A stretch of 64,000 nt of DNA from Paenibacillus typhae (GCF_900099765.1 NZ_FNDX01000004.1:1-64000); one strand, 5' to 3'; shown: positions 48,070-56,975, counted from the first letter of the stretch. Translations and numbers: made by a program. Notes: a model not told the origin generated them from the letters alone.

Positions 48070-48801
48070 ATGTCGATTATTATGATAAAGGAACATTACA
48101 ATGTTATCGAAGCCCACGGAAATACAAACTGTTTCTCCGAACAGAATTTCAACAGACTTCTCGTTACAATGAAGGAACGTATGGTCCCTGAAGGATCACA
48201 TCTGTTCTGGGAAGGCGACTACTCGGATAAATTGTTTTATATCAAACGTGGACGCGTGAAGCTGACCAAATCTACAGACGAAGGCAAGGAACTCATTCTT
48301 TATATGTATCAGGCAGGTGACATGGTTGGGCAGGCCGACCCGTTCTTCAGCACGAAGCACAGCTTCACCGCCGAAGTTATCGAAGAAAGCGAAGTTGGCG
48401 TCATTGAGCAGAAGGATTTGGAGATTCTAATCTGCCAGCACTGCGATTTTGCGATTGACTTTATGAAGTGGATGGGCATTCACCACCGTCTCACGCAGAC
48501 GAAATTCCGTGATTTGATGATGTACGGCAAACCGGGCGCACTGTGCTCCACCCTGATCCGTCTTGGCAACACCTACGGCGAGAAGAATGGCGACAACATT
48601 CTGATCAACAAAAAAATTACGCATACGGATCTCTCCAACATGATCGGCGCTACCCGTGAGAGCGTCAACCGGATGCTTAGCGACCTGCGTAAAAAAGATG
48701 CTGTTGAATATGAGAATGGCATGATCGTCATCAAGGATCTTGGTATGCTGCAGGAGATCTGCCACTGCGAAATGTGTCCGAACGAAATTTGCCGGATTTA
48801 A
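48070..48801 (+). CDS. fnr: anaerobic regulator Fnr (Bacillus type)
   Basis: A Crp/Fnr-family activator of 243 residues. A cyclic-nucleotide-like sensor fold (about 20-130) is followed by a dimerisation helix and a winged helix with THTDLSNMIGATRESVNRML, whose Glu-Ser-Val-Arg pattern suits TGTGA half-sites. The C-terminus CHCEMCPNEIC has four cysteines (231, 233, 236, 241); Bacillus Fnr holds its oxygen-sensitive [4Fe-4S] cluster with C-terminal cysteines, unlike Escherichia coli Fnr. Fnr boxes precede pflB, adhE, nirB and fnr in this window, its probable targets. A second ATG at 48082 is possible. Confidence 0.95.
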   Translation: MSIIMIKEHYNVIEAHGNTNCFSEQNFNRLLVTMKERMVPEGSHLFWEGDYSDKLFYIKRGRVKLTKSTDEGKELILYMYQAGDMVGQADPFFSTKHSFTAEVIEESEVGVIEQKDLEILICQHCDFAIDFMKWMGIHHRLTQTKFRDLMMYGKPGALCSTLIRLGNTYGEKNGDNILINKKITHTDLSNMIGATRESVNRMLSDLRKKDAVEYENGMIVIKDLGMLQEICHCEMCPNEICRI

Positions 48802-48882
48802 TTCCCTAGTAATAATACCCTCTATTCTCCTCATTGAAACAGTTCTGGCCCAAATATTATTTAATAAAAATAGAGTGGTCAA

Positions 48883-48908
48883 AGGCGCCGTGCAGGCGTC
48901 TTTTTTTC
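48883..48908 (+). terminator. terminator after fnr
   Basis: Stem AGGCGCC / GGCGTCT with one G-T pair and a five-base loop, followed by TTTTTTT. It lies 82 bases after the fnr stop. Confidence 0.85.
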
Positions 48909-48943
48909 TGCCTTCAACAGCCTCTGATTCAGCCTCAGGCAGA

Positions 48944-48983
48944 CAAAAAACTGCCCCAAAGGCTTATGCCTTCAGGACAGTTT
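48944..48983 (-). terminator. terminator after nirC
   Basis: On the minus strand AACTGTCC-AAGGC pairs with GCCTT-GGGCAGTT, followed by TTTTG. It lies 13 bases after the nirC stop and ends the nir operon. Confidence 0.85.
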
Positions 48984-48995
48984 ATCAGGACTTCC

Positions 48996-49787
48996 TTAAC
49001 GTTTGCTGAACTTGCTGCGGACAGGAGAGATCAGCCAGTACGCTGCGCCGACGAACAAGCCGCCGCCGATGATGTTGCCGAGCGTAACCGGAATCATGTT
49101 GTGCAGCCAGCCGGCTACCGTAACGGTCTCAGGGTGGTTAGGCAGCAGAACAGCTACGCTGAGCAGAGTCATGTTAGCGACGCTGTGCTCGTAGCCGCTG
49201 GCGATGAAGGCGAACAGGCACCACCAGATCAGGACTAGCTTGGCGGCTTCGCTTTTGGCACGCGAGGACATCCAGATGGCCAGACAGACAAGCCAGTTAC
49301 AGAGAATCCCGCGGAAGAACAGCTCCGAAAACGGCAGCGTCATTTTTTTGGCTGCGGCAGCAAAGATCAGATGCTCCGCGGGAGCTGCCTTGAATAATCC
49401 GGTGCCTTGGATCAGCAGGGCCAGGATTACGGCTCCGCCGACGTTGCCGATAAAGACGATCACCCAGTTTTTGGCCGTGTCCCATACGGACGTTCTTCCG
49501 GCAAGGGTACTGACGGTAAAAAACATATTGTTCCCGGTGAACAGCTCCGAGCCGGCAAAAATGACCAGCGTCAGCGCGATCCCGAAGGAGGCCCCCATCA
49601 CGAGCGGCTGGAACGGCGATTTAATCGCCGCCAGCGGTGCCCCCAGCGAGAAGATTAGAATAATTCCGATTCCAACGTATGCCCCTGCGAGCAGCGCCGC
49701 CAAAAAGTACCGCGGCAAATTCTCATTCATTTTATCCCGTTTGCTGACTGCTGCCTCTACGATGTTCTCGACGCTTTGCGTAAACAT
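48996..49787 (-). CDS. nirC: formate/nitrite transporter (FNT family)
   Basis: A membrane channel of the FNT family, 263 residues, with six helices. Family signatures include LGAPLAAIKSPFQPLVMGAS, FAGSELFTGNNMFF and NWLVCLAIWMSS. It probably imports nitrite for NirBD, although formate (made by PflB) cannot be excluded from sequence alone. It is the third gene of the nirB-nirD-nirC operon, 30 bases after nirD. Confidence 0.92.
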   Translation of the reverse strand: MFTQSVENIVEAAVSKRDKMNENLPRYFLAALLAGAYVGIGIILIFSLGAPLAAIKSPFQPLVMGASFGIALTLVIFAGSELFTGNNMFFTVSTLAGRTSVWDTAKNWVIVFIGNVGGAVILALLIQGTGLFKAAPAEHLIFAAAAKKMTLPFSELFFRGILCNWLVCLAIWMSSRAKSEAAKLVLIWWCLFAFIASGYEHSVANMTLLSVAVLLPNHPETVTVAGWLHNMIPVTLGNIIGGGLFVGAAYWLISPVRSKFSKR

Positions 49788-49817
49788 CTCTCCACCCCGC
49801 CATTTCTTATCTTAATG

Positions 49818-50159
49818 TTAGCTTTGAATCAATGTACCCTGCAGGGTAACTTTAACACTGTCCCCGTCTACAGTAACCGGGAATGAGGCGACTCTTCCGT
49901 TGTCGGGAGCCTGAACCTCTCCGCTGCGCAGATCAATTTTCCAGTCATACAGCGGATCGTACAGGTAATGCCCGGACACGATTCCTTCCGCCAGCGGACC
50001 GCCCTTCGGATGAGGATTCTTGTTCTCCACCGCGAAAATCTGGCCATCCGAGGTTTTGAACACAGCCAGCTCCACCGGACCGCAGCCGATTACACGGCCG
50101 ATCTGCGGCAGGAAATGCTGAACCGTCCCTATCGTATACTCATGGTTTGTGTTTCCCAT
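49818..50159 (-). CDS. nirD: nitrite reductase small subunit NirD
   Basis: The small subunit of assimilatory or dissimilatory NADH-nitrite reductase, 113 residues, with a Rieske-like beta fold. In the positions where Rieske proteins have CxH and CPxH, this one reads NPHPKGGP and DPLYDW: both cysteines and one histidine are replaced, so it cannot hold a Rieske [2Fe-2S] cluster by the usual ligands. Loss of ligands is also known from Escherichia coli NirD, so the gene may be fully functional. It is 28 bases after nirB. Confidence 0.93.
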   Translation of the reverse strand: MGNTNHEYTIGTVQHFLPQIGRVIGCGPVELAVFKTSDGQIFAVENKNPHPKGGPLAEGIVSGHYLYDPLYDWKIDLRSGEVQAPDNGRVASFPVTVDGDSVKVTLQGTLIQS

Positions 50160-50187
50160 CGTTCTCTCTCCTCCTGGGCTTAATATT

Positions 50188-52617
50188 TTAGTGCTGGACT
50201 TTTTCGAACAGGGCGCTGCGTGTGTCTTCTTCCTTCAGCATTTTTTTCCATGGATCGGATACCTGGGCCAGGGCAAAATCAATCCGTGCCGCCAGCTCCT
50301 TGCGGTTCTCCTCATTGTTCAGGATTACGCTCTGAATCTTCTCAAGACCCATGCGTTCTACCCATTCCGAGGTTCTTTCCAGATAATTGCCGGTTTCACG
50401 GTAGAACTGCATGACGGCTGAGCACACTTCAACCAGCTCTTCATCGGTCTTCACTTTGCAGAAGGAATCTGCGATCCGCGGCTTGATCCCGCCGTTACCG
50501 CCGATGAATACTTCCCAGCCGCCGTCATTGCCGACGATGCCGATATCCTTGGTGCAGGATTCCGCACAGTTGCGCGGGCAGCCGTTAACCGCCATTTTGA
50601 ATTTGGCAGGGAAATCAAGGCGTTCGTATTTACGTTCAAGCATAGCGCCTACACCCATGGAGTCCTGTGTACCAAAACGGCAGAATTGATTGCCGACACA
50701 GGTTTTGACGGTACGCAGCGATTTGGCGTAGGCATAACCTGAAGGCATATCCAGCTCTTCCCACACTTTTGGCACATCTTCTTTTTTGACGCCGATCAGG
50801 TCCAGACGCTGTCCGCCGGTAACCTTGACTACTTTCACATCATATTTCAGGGATACATCGGCAATCCGTTTCAGATCTTCAGGGGTAGTCACACCGCCGT
50901 ACATACGCGGAACAACTGTAAAGGTACCGTCCTTCTGAATATTGGCGCTCATCCGTTCATTGACAAAGCGCGATTCCTTCTCGTCCTCATGCGTATCCGG
51001 ATAGATCATGCCCAGGTAATAGTTGACGGCCGGACGGCACTTGGAGCAGCCTTCAGGCTGTTTCCATTCCAGCACGTTCATAACTTCCTTGGTGGTCTTG
51101 AGTCCTTTTGCTGTAATCTCGGCAACAATTTCATCACGGCTGAGCGATGTGCAGCCGCAGATACCGGTTTTGGCGCTTTCTTGGAAGCTGTCACCCAGCA
51201 CGAACTGAAGAATTTGCTCAACAACCGGCTTACAGCCCCCGCAGGAACGTGTAGCTCCGGTGCAGGCTTTGATTTCATCTACAGTGGTAAAACCGTTCTC
51301 TGTTACCGCATCGACAATCGCCTTTTTGGTAACCCCGTTACAGCCGCAGACGATTTCTTCATCTGCCATTGCTTCCACGGACATGCCCTTCTTGGCACTG
51401 CCTCCGCCGCCGCAGCAGCCGGTTCCCATTACTTCACTGTATATCTCATCGGTCATCTCTGTGCCCTGTTTCACAAGCTTCTGCAGGTTTGCAGATTCGG
51501 TAACATCGCCGAACAGTACAGCACCGACAATTACATTATTTTTGAGCAGGATCTTCTTATAGGTTCTTTTCCATTCATCTTTAGCGGAGATAACAGTATG
51601 CTCAGGTGTATCCGTAAACTCGCCTGCCGAAAAGACATCCACGCCGGAAATTTTCAGCTTGGTCGATACAACCGAACCTTCATACGGCTGGGTAGCTGCC
51701 CCGCACAGGTGTTTAGCCAATACCATTCCCTGTTCAAACAAAGGAGCGACCAGACCGTAGCAGGTTCCGCGGTGTTCTGTACATTCACCGACAGAGTAGA
51801 CATTCTCCATGGAGGTCTGCAGATAATCATTGACAACAATTCCGCGGTTCACGGTAATACCGCTGTCTTTGGCCAGCTGGGTATTGGGTTTGATACCTAC
51901 AGCCATGACCACAAAATCCGCCTGCAGCTCCGAACCGTCGCTGAATCTCAGTCCATTAACACGTTCATCTCCGGTCAGCTCCACCGTCTGCTTGCCCATG
52001 GCGAACTTCACGCCTTGACGGGTTAGCTCTGCCTGCAGCATAGATGATGCCGTATGGTCCAGCTGACGTTCCATCAGATCCTCCAGAAGATGCACTACTG
52101 TGACATCCATCCCGAGGTTAACTAATCCTTTAGCTGCTTCAAGTCCGAGCAGACCGCCACCGATTACTGCCGCTGTACGGTACTGCTTGGCAGCCGCCAG
52201 CATCGCATCACAGTCAGCAATGTCGCGGAAGCCGACCACGCCTGCTTTGGTGCTGCCCGGCACAGGCAGGATGAAGGAGTTGGAGCCTGTTGCAATAATA
52301 ACCTTATCGTAAGGAACAGCCAGTCCGTTCTCTGCGATGACCTGGCGGGATTCCTCATCAATCTTTACAACCGTAGTTCCTGTATGCAGCGTAATGTTGT
52401 TGTCTGCGTACCACTGGCGGTCATTCAGAATAATATCTTCGATGCTTTTGCTGCCTTCCAGTACATAAGAAAGCATAATCCGGTTGTAATTGGGATGAGG
52501 CTCACTTCCGAAGATCGTAATATCATAAGCGCCGCCCAGCTTCAAAATCTGTTCAATCGTGCCTACGCCTGCCATACCGTTGCCTATTAATACTAACTTT
52601 TCTCTCGCCACTCTCAC
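50188..52617 (-). CDS. nirB: nitrite reductase (NADH) large subunit NirB
   Basis: The catalytic subunit, 809 residues, reducing nitrite to ammonia with NADH. Domains in order: FAD/NAD-binding pyridine nucleotide-disulfide reductase (1-about 310, VLIGNGMAGVGTIEQIL), two BFD-like [2Fe-2S] segments (about 415-540; IVCGCNGVT with CTGATRSCGGC, then GICGCTSL with EGCSKCRP), ferredoxin-like half-domain, and siroheme/[4Fe-4S] domain with NGCPRNCAESC and CVGNQFCRFG. It starts at GTG behind GGAGG. Two Fnr boxes control the operon. Nitrite is a likely electron sink or nitrogen source here. Confidence 0.97.
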   Translation of the reverse strand: MRVAREKLVLIGNGMAGVGTIEQILKLGGAYDITIFGSEPHPNYNRIMLSYVLEGSKSIEDIILNDRQWYADNNITLHTGTTVVKIDEESRQVIAENGLAVPYDKVIIATGSNSFILPVPGSTKAGVVGFRDIADCDAMLAAAKQYRTAAVIGGGLLGLEAAKGLVNLGMDVTVVHLLEDLMERQLDHTASSMLQAELTRQGVKFAMGKQTVELTGDERVNGLRFSDGSELQADFVVMAVGIKPNTQLAKDSGITVNRGIVVNDYLQTSMENVYSVGECTEHRGTCYGLVAPLFEQGMVLAKHLCGAATQPYEGSVVSTKLKISGVDVFSAGEFTDTPEHTVISAKDEWKRTYKKILLKNNVIVGAVLFGDVTESANLQKLVKQGTEMTDEIYSEVMGTGCCGGGGSAKKGMSVEAMADEEIVCGCNGVTKKAIVDAVTENGFTTVDEIKACTGATRSCGGCKPVVEQILQFVLGDSFQESAKTGICGCTSLSRDEIVAEITAKGLKTTKEVMNVLEWKQPEGCSKCRPAVNYYLGMIYPDTHEDEKESRFVNERMSANIQKDGTFTVVPRMYGGVTTPEDLKRIADVSLKYDVKVVKVTGGQRLDLIGVKKEDVPKVWEELDMPSGYAYAKSLRTVKTCVGNQFCRFGTQDSMGVGAMLERKYERLDFPAKFKMAVNGCPRNCAESCTKDIGIVGNDGGWEVFIGGNGGIKPRIADSFCKVKTDEELVEVCSAVMQFYRETGNYLERTSEWVERMGLEKIQSVILNNEENRKELAARIDFALAQVSDPWKKMLKEEDTRSALFEKVQH

Positions 52618-52671
52618 TGTTAGAACCTCCCCAAAACTCTTAAAATTCTTAGAATTTTATCTCGTACCTGA

Positions 52672-52736
52672 ATTATACATTTTAAATTTGAACGGCATTT
52701 GTGATTACAATCACAATAAATGTGAATGTTTTCACA
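52672..52736 (-). promoter_or_regulatory. Fnr-type promoter of nirBDC with paired boxes
   Basis: TGTGATTACAATCACA (52700-52715) and TGTGAATGTTTTCACA (52721-52736) both fit TGTGA-N6-TCACA perfectly; their centres are 21 bases apart, two helical turns. On the minus strand TATAAT (52677-52672) is centred 33 bases from the nearer box centre, placing that box at about -42 for class II activation. The distal box sits near -63. Confidence 0.88.
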
Positions 52737-52789
52737 ATATTACATGTCATGTTAGCTTACATTTAGTTTGTTAATTGCTTGAGGTTTGC

Positions 52790-52850
52790 AAAAAAAACAG
52801 CCCATTCTCCCTTCAGCCACTGACGGCTGCTTAGAGAAAAACGGGCTGTA
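52790..52850 (-). terminator. terminator after the two-repeat lipoprotein gene
   Basis: On the minus strand ACAGCCCGTTTTTCTC pairs with GAGAATGGGCTGT around a branched loop, followed by TTTTTTT. It lies 27 bases after the stop at 52877. Confidence 0.85.
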
Positions 52851-52876
52851 CAAATCCTTCTGTCTATGACGTTCAA

Positions 52877-53566
52877 TTACCGCAGAACCAGGGAAATCTC
52901 CAGCTCATCCTGGATTCGCAGCTTCATATCAATGCCGCTGTCGAGCAGCGTCTTATCATTCAGCTTCAGCTTCCATTCTTCATTCGAAAGCGGCTTGTAT
53001 TCCTTGACAGCGAGCAGCGTTCTGTTGTTCTCGGCCAGATGGACCAGCCCGCTGCTCTTCAGCAGCCCCCTCACCGTCAGATTCTCTGTATAAGGCATAA
53101 CATAGGACTGCGTCAGCTCGGGCTGGCCTACCCCGCCGTTGACAGTCAGAATGACCGGCTGAAACGGAGCTTCCTGTGCAGCTGCGGCCGTTATAAGGAT
53201 AGTATCATCCCTCTTGACCACCGTGCCGGTGTCAGCCACCGGCTTGCCGCTTAATTGAATCTCCCAGGCCATATCCGGACTGAGCGATATATGGTTTACA
53301 ATCAAAAGAGATTTGCCGTCTCCGGCAAAGGTGACAAGGCCGCTGGCGTCAAGCAGCTCCTTCACGGTGATCTCCGGCCTATAGGCATCACTGATCTGCC
53401 GGCCGGAGCTGCCGGTCAGGTCCGTATCCCCCACTTTTATGGAAAACACAGGCTGAACAGCACTGGCAGCAGCATTATTCACTTCCAGATTCCCGTTCAG
53501 GGCATCACAGCCTCCGGCAATCATGATTAGTATAAGCCCCAGACACAAACGCCACAGCAACTTCAC
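52877..53566 (-). CDS. lipoprotein with two tandem copies of an unrecognised domain
   Basis: A predicted lipoprotein of 229 residues (signal peptide with lipobox IAGGC). The mature protein consists of two similar halves: one with ITVKELLDASGLVTFAGDGK and the following MAWEIQLSGKPVADTGT, the other with LTVRGLLKSSGLVHLAENNR and EEWKLKLNDKTLLDSGI. The pattern recalls small beta-grasp extracytoplasmic domains (DUF4430-like), but this is only a resemblance. The second GTG is used because GGAG lies 8 bases upstream. Function unknown; it stands alone between nirB and ric. Confidence 0.7.
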   Translation of the reverse strand: MKLLWRLCLGLILIMIAGGCDALNGNLEVNNAAASAVQPVFSIKVGDTDLTGSSGRQISDAYRPEITVKELLDASGLVTFAGDGKSLLIVNHISLSPDMAWEIQLSGKPVADTGTVVKRDDTILITAAAAQEAPFQPVILTVNGGVGQPELTQSYVMPYTENLTVRGLLKSSGLVHLAENNRTLLAVKEYKPLSNEEWKLKLNDKTLLDSGIDMKLRIQDELEISLVLR

Positions 53567-53777
53567 TTGCACTTCTCCGGCACCGCCTTCTCGGCCTGAA
53601 CACAGCTTCCAGCATTTTCTCAGGCATGTAGTCGTTATGTATTACTCCTACTTAAGGATAACGTAAATAGACAGGCTTCTCAATCATACCGCTGTCATTT
53701 TGCGGAACATTTACTGCTGGAGTCTGGAGAATGATCGGGAAATAATCCCAGGCTGTGCATAGGACGGATTAAGCATA

Positions 53778-53800
53778 GAAAAAGCCCCCGAGGGGGCTTT
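53778..53800 (-). terminator. terminator after ric
   Basis: A perfect nine-base stem (AAGCCCCCT / GGGGGCTTT, near-palindromic) followed on the minus strand by TTTTTCT, 22 bases after the ric stop. Confidence 0.9.
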
Positions 53801-53821
53801 TAACTTCACACACCGCTCCGT

Positions 53822-54547
53822 TTATTGATAACGCAGGAACAGGTTGTTGTTTTCCAGATGTACATGCTCGAAGGTCATGCCTTCCAGCTCCTCCAGCCGG
53901 GCGTAGGTCAGACGGTAGGTAGTGCAGGCATGCGGCGGCGGAGTGAAATCATTGGTGACTGCACGTAGCTCACGCAGAATTTCGCCGGCCCCTTCATGTT
54001 CCTGCTCCAGATTATGCAGCAGCTCGTGCAGCTCAGCTAATCCGGCTTCGCTTGGATTTTCGCTGTAAGCCAGCATTTTAGGGAATTCCATTTCCTCTTC
54101 CTGAGCGGTATGCTTCAGCAGGTCTTCACGCAGCAGGTTGAACAGGCGGTGTACTTCGGCCAGATGCGGGGAATCATCACCGTGCACACGGAACACCTTG
54201 GTTACGTTCTGGCTGATCTGCGGAAGCTCTTCACGCAGGTATCTGTGATGCTTGTTCACAATATGCTCAACCAGCTCACGGGAAGATGCCTGGTTCCATC
54301 TGGTATCTTCCTCCAGTACAGGATGCTCTTCTACCAGCTTGTGCAGATCGCCGAGCAGCTGGTCTGCGTTCAGCCCTTTTTCTTCGGCTGCTTCAGCCAG
54401 CGGCTTGGCACCGCCGCAGCAGAAATCGATTCGCTGTCCTTTAAAGTAATCTGCCGCTTTCGGAAATTTCAGTACGATATCTCTTACGAAATCTTCACCG
54501 CTGAAGCTAAGCTGTTCTGTTGTCTCGTTTATTTGATTGGCCGTCAT
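53822..54547 (-). CDS. ric: iron-sulfur cluster repair di-iron protein (Ric/ScdA/YtfE)
   Basis: A hemerythrin-like di-iron protein of 241 residues that repairs iron-sulfur clusters damaged by nitric oxide or oxidants. The N-terminal ScdA_N domain has IDFCCGGAKPLAEAA. The hemerythrin domain (about 80-235) supplies the iron ligands from HIVNKHHRYLREELP, HLAEVHRLF, DLLKHTAQEEEMEFP, LEQEHEGAGEILRE and FEHVHLENNNLF. Next to nirBDC it fits protection against nitric oxide formed during nitrite metabolism. A degenerate Fnr-like site (AGTGATTAAACGCACT, 54624-54639) lies upstream but is too weak to call. Confidence 0.95.
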   Translation of the reverse strand: MTANQINETTEQLSFSGEDFVRDIVLKFPKAADYFKGQRIDFCCGGAKPLAEAAEEKGLNADQLLGDLHKLVEEHPVLEEDTRWNQASSRELVEHIVNKHHRYLREELPQISQNVTKVFRVHGDDSPHLAEVHRLFNLLREDLLKHTAQEEEMEFPKMLAYSENPSEAGLAELHELLHNLEQEHEGAGEILRELRAVTNDFTPPPHACTTYRLTYARLEELEGMTFEHVHLENNNLFLRYQ

Positions 54548-54665
54548 AGTAGGCCCTCCCTCATCGTTATTGGTCTAAGTTCTTTCTTGCCTCTTCACAA
54601 TAACGCCGGCAGGGACGCGGCCTAGTGATTAAACGCACTGAATATATAAAATTTTAGTGAACGCA

Positions 54666-55916
54666 TTACTCGATACGCTTAATTTTCCACTGTCCGCTGC
54701 TTGATACCATTGTAAATTTCAGAGACCGTGAGTAATCCCCGCTGTTCTGGGTTACCTTTATTATTTTCACCCCGTTCTTGTTAGAGAGTGTGGTGTACGT
54801 CAGATCCAGTTCCCCGTATTCCAGCAATCCAATCTCCATAACCTTACTTACTTTAAATTTCAAGATTTCCGGATCAGCTGCCATCCGCTTCATTTCCGCA
54901 AAATTAGCCTCCGGCCAGAGGCTGTCCTCAATGTAGTTTCTGATTACCGACTCAGCGCTATCCGGATAAGTAAATTGTCCGTGCCCGTTGTGATATAACA
55001 CTTTATATTGATCAGATGCTGATCCGTCATAAGGATGATAGATAAACAGCTGATGGCCCTGTAAATCCTCGTAGCTGTATTCAGATACACTGTCCATAAT
55101 TCCGTTTGCATCTATATCCTCCAGATAACGTTTCCCTTGTCCGGTAGCATTCGGAAAATTACTTTCCAGAAGAACAGGCCTGTTATTCGTCCATTGGTAC
55201 AGGTTAAAGCCTTCTCCGCCTAAAATCCCCTCCATGTAAACGGCAATATGTTTTTTACCGCTCTGATCCAGCTTTAGAATCTCCACATGATCCAGCCCGT
55301 GTACTACGATTACAGCGTCCTCCAGCTTCCCCAGATTTTCAAACCGCTTACCGTTCTGACGGATTACATGAAGCTCTACTTTCTCTGCCGTATCCTCTGG
55401 CTCTAAATGGGTGTACACTACATATTCTGTTTTTGAGTCGTTATCTATGTCTCCCGATGCCTGCACATTTAATTCAGCAAGAGAGGTAATCCCGGACAGA
55501 TATTTGTCGAAGCGCTGGTCAAAAAAATGCGCATTACCGTTTACAGTCACTGTTCCTATCACTTTCTTTTTAGGATCCGAGAGCACCTTAATTGTTGCCG
55601 CCTGCCTGCTGTCAATCAGTTCATAGCTCCAGTAACCGTTGGCGCGGGCCACCGCTGACACCAGGTCCATCACCTCTCGTTCACTGCTATCCTGAAGTTT
55701 GAACGGAAGCTCCACATAAAATTTAGGATAGGTACCATTCTGGTATAATTCCACCTGTTTCAGGGTTACTCCAGCAGCTTTAAAAGCTTCTTTTACCGGA
55801 TGCTTCCAGGTCCCCATATTTACAATTTTCTGTTGGCTTGCAGCATGGACTGTAACTGGCCCCTCTGCAGCCGTGACCACAAGAATGCTTAGTATAAGTA
55901 CGATCCATCTTCTCAT
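54666..55916 (-). CDS. exported protein of unknown function with FG-GAP/VCBS-like segments
   Basis: Not recognised. A protein of 416 residues with a signal peptide (1-26, ending VHA). Two calcium-loop-like segments, ASGDIDNDSKTEYVVYTHL and EDIDANGIMDSVSEYSYED, resemble FG-GAP/VCBS repeats of beta-propeller or integrin-like proteins. The C-terminal part (about 320-416) resembles lipoprotein-type accessory domains and ends SGQWKIKRIE. It has no lipobox and no anchor. It stands alone on its transcript. Confidence 0.65.
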   Translation of the reverse strand: MRRWIVLILSILVVTAAEGPVTVHAASQQKIVNMGTWKHPVKEAFKAAGVTLKQVELYQNGTYPKFYVELPFKLQDSSEREVMDLVSAVARANGYWSYELIDSRQAATIKVLSDPKKKVIGTVTVNGNAHFFDQRFDKYLSGITSLAELNVQASGDIDNDSKTEYVVYTHLEPEDTAEKVELHVIRQNGKRFENLGKLEDAVIVVHGLDHVEILKLDQSGKKHIAVYMEGILGGEGFNLYQWTNNRPVLLESNFPNATGQGKRYLEDIDANGIMDSVSEYSYEDLQGHQLFIYHPYDGSASDQYKVLYHNGHGQFTYPDSAESVIRNYIEDSLWPEANFAEMKRMAADPEILKFKVSKVMEIGLLEYGELDLTYTTLSNKNGVKIIKVTQNSGDYSRSLKFTMVSSSGQWKIKRIE

Positions 55917-56010
55917 AATGACCTCCGGGACATTGGATTAAATTGTATATTCCATCCATTTTAACCAATAAACCAGAGCCTTGCTGCGATAAAAATCGCC
56001 TAATTAATAT

Positions 56011-56037
56011 AAAAAAACACCTCTAGGCAAGAGGTGC
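56011..56037 (-). terminator. terminator after the 240-residue unknown gene
   Basis: Stem GCACCTCT / AGAGGTG with a five-base loop, followed on the minus strand by TTTTTTT, 25 bases past the stop at 56062. Confidence 0.9.
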
Positions 56038-56061
56038 TTTACATAGTGTTAGCAACAATGA

Positions 56062-56784
56062 TTAGCGGACAGTAGCCTGCATATAAGTCCGCTTCCCCTG
56101 GGCGTCTTTCAGATAGGGGCCCAGCCCGGCAAACCTGGAATGATCCACATATACACCGGTCATCCATCTGCCTTCAGTAAGCCCGCCGTTCCACTGGAGA
56201 ACCAGATCAGGTGCGGATATCCATTCCTGGTAGACCTGTATATGATCTTCCTTATATTCTTTAAAAGGCTTACCATCCCCGATCAGCCGGAACGGGCTGA
56301 CATAGGTCGGCACAAAATATTGCCCTATAGTATCCAGATCATCTCCGTCCAGAAAGGCCTCGCTGCCCAGATAGTGCTGGAACAGCAGCGTATTCTCATA
56401 CAGCGACCAGATTACAGCCTGCAAAACCATGCTCTGTCTTATCCCGTTATGAAAGGTGAACAGCCGCTGGCTTCCTGATGCGGCCCGCTTTGCAGCATCC
56501 GCAGGCTCCAGGCAGTGCCGCTCACAGCCGATGCATTTCCAGCCTGACGGACTCTGAATCCATTTCTGAAACACACTTCCGCTGTCATTATCCCCTTTAT
56601 ATAAAGAGGAAATAATTTCATAGGGTACGCCGATCCACGAGTCCCATAAGGAGCCGGGAAGATAGCCGTGCAGCATGAGCAGCGCCTTGTCATAAATAAG
56701 CTGGACTTTGATCGAAGCAGTCTCCAGTTCGGCAACATCCTCTTTTCCATAGGTTATTTCCCGGGAAAACAAGGTGGTTTTCAT
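56062..56784 (-). CDS. unrecognised protein with Cys/His cluster
   Basis: Not recognised. A protein of 240 residues with no signal peptide or membrane helix, rich in aromatic residues. A compact segment GWKCIGCERHCLEPADAAK holds three cysteines and a histidine and could bind a metal. Other runs include LPGSLWDSWIGVPYEIISS and WNGGLTEGRWMTGVYVDHSR. The start (ATG behind GAGGCG) and its terminator support a real gene. No functional clue comes from its neighbours. Confidence 0.65.
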   Translation of the reverse strand: MKTTLFSREITYGKEDVAELETASIKVQLIYDKALLMLHGYLPGSLWDSWIGVPYEIISSLYKGDNDSGSVFQKWIQSPSGWKCIGCERHCLEPADAAKRAASGSQRLFTFHNGIRQSMVLQAVIWSLYENTLLFQHYLGSEAFLDGDDLDTIGQYFVPTYVSPFRLIGDGKPFKEYKEDHIQVYQEWISAPDLVLQWNGGLTEGRWMTGVYVDHSRFAGLGPYLKDAQGKRTYMQATVR

Positions 56785-56975
56785 CTTCCTCGCCTCCTAA
56801 ATGTTGTGCGGAACGGACTTCACACTTTGGTTACGCTTTCACTCGGATTCCCTGCGACATCATAATCAGCGGCTAGACAGGCTGGCTACGCCAGTTTTTC
56901 CTATTATATTACATTTTCGCGTCAGTTGTGCAAGTTTTATTTATTAAAAATTTATATACACCTGATTAACAATTG

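Noticed and set aside
54624..54639. Fnr box upstream of ric
   Set aside because: Only about 7 of 10 fixed bases match and no -10 lies at the right distance.
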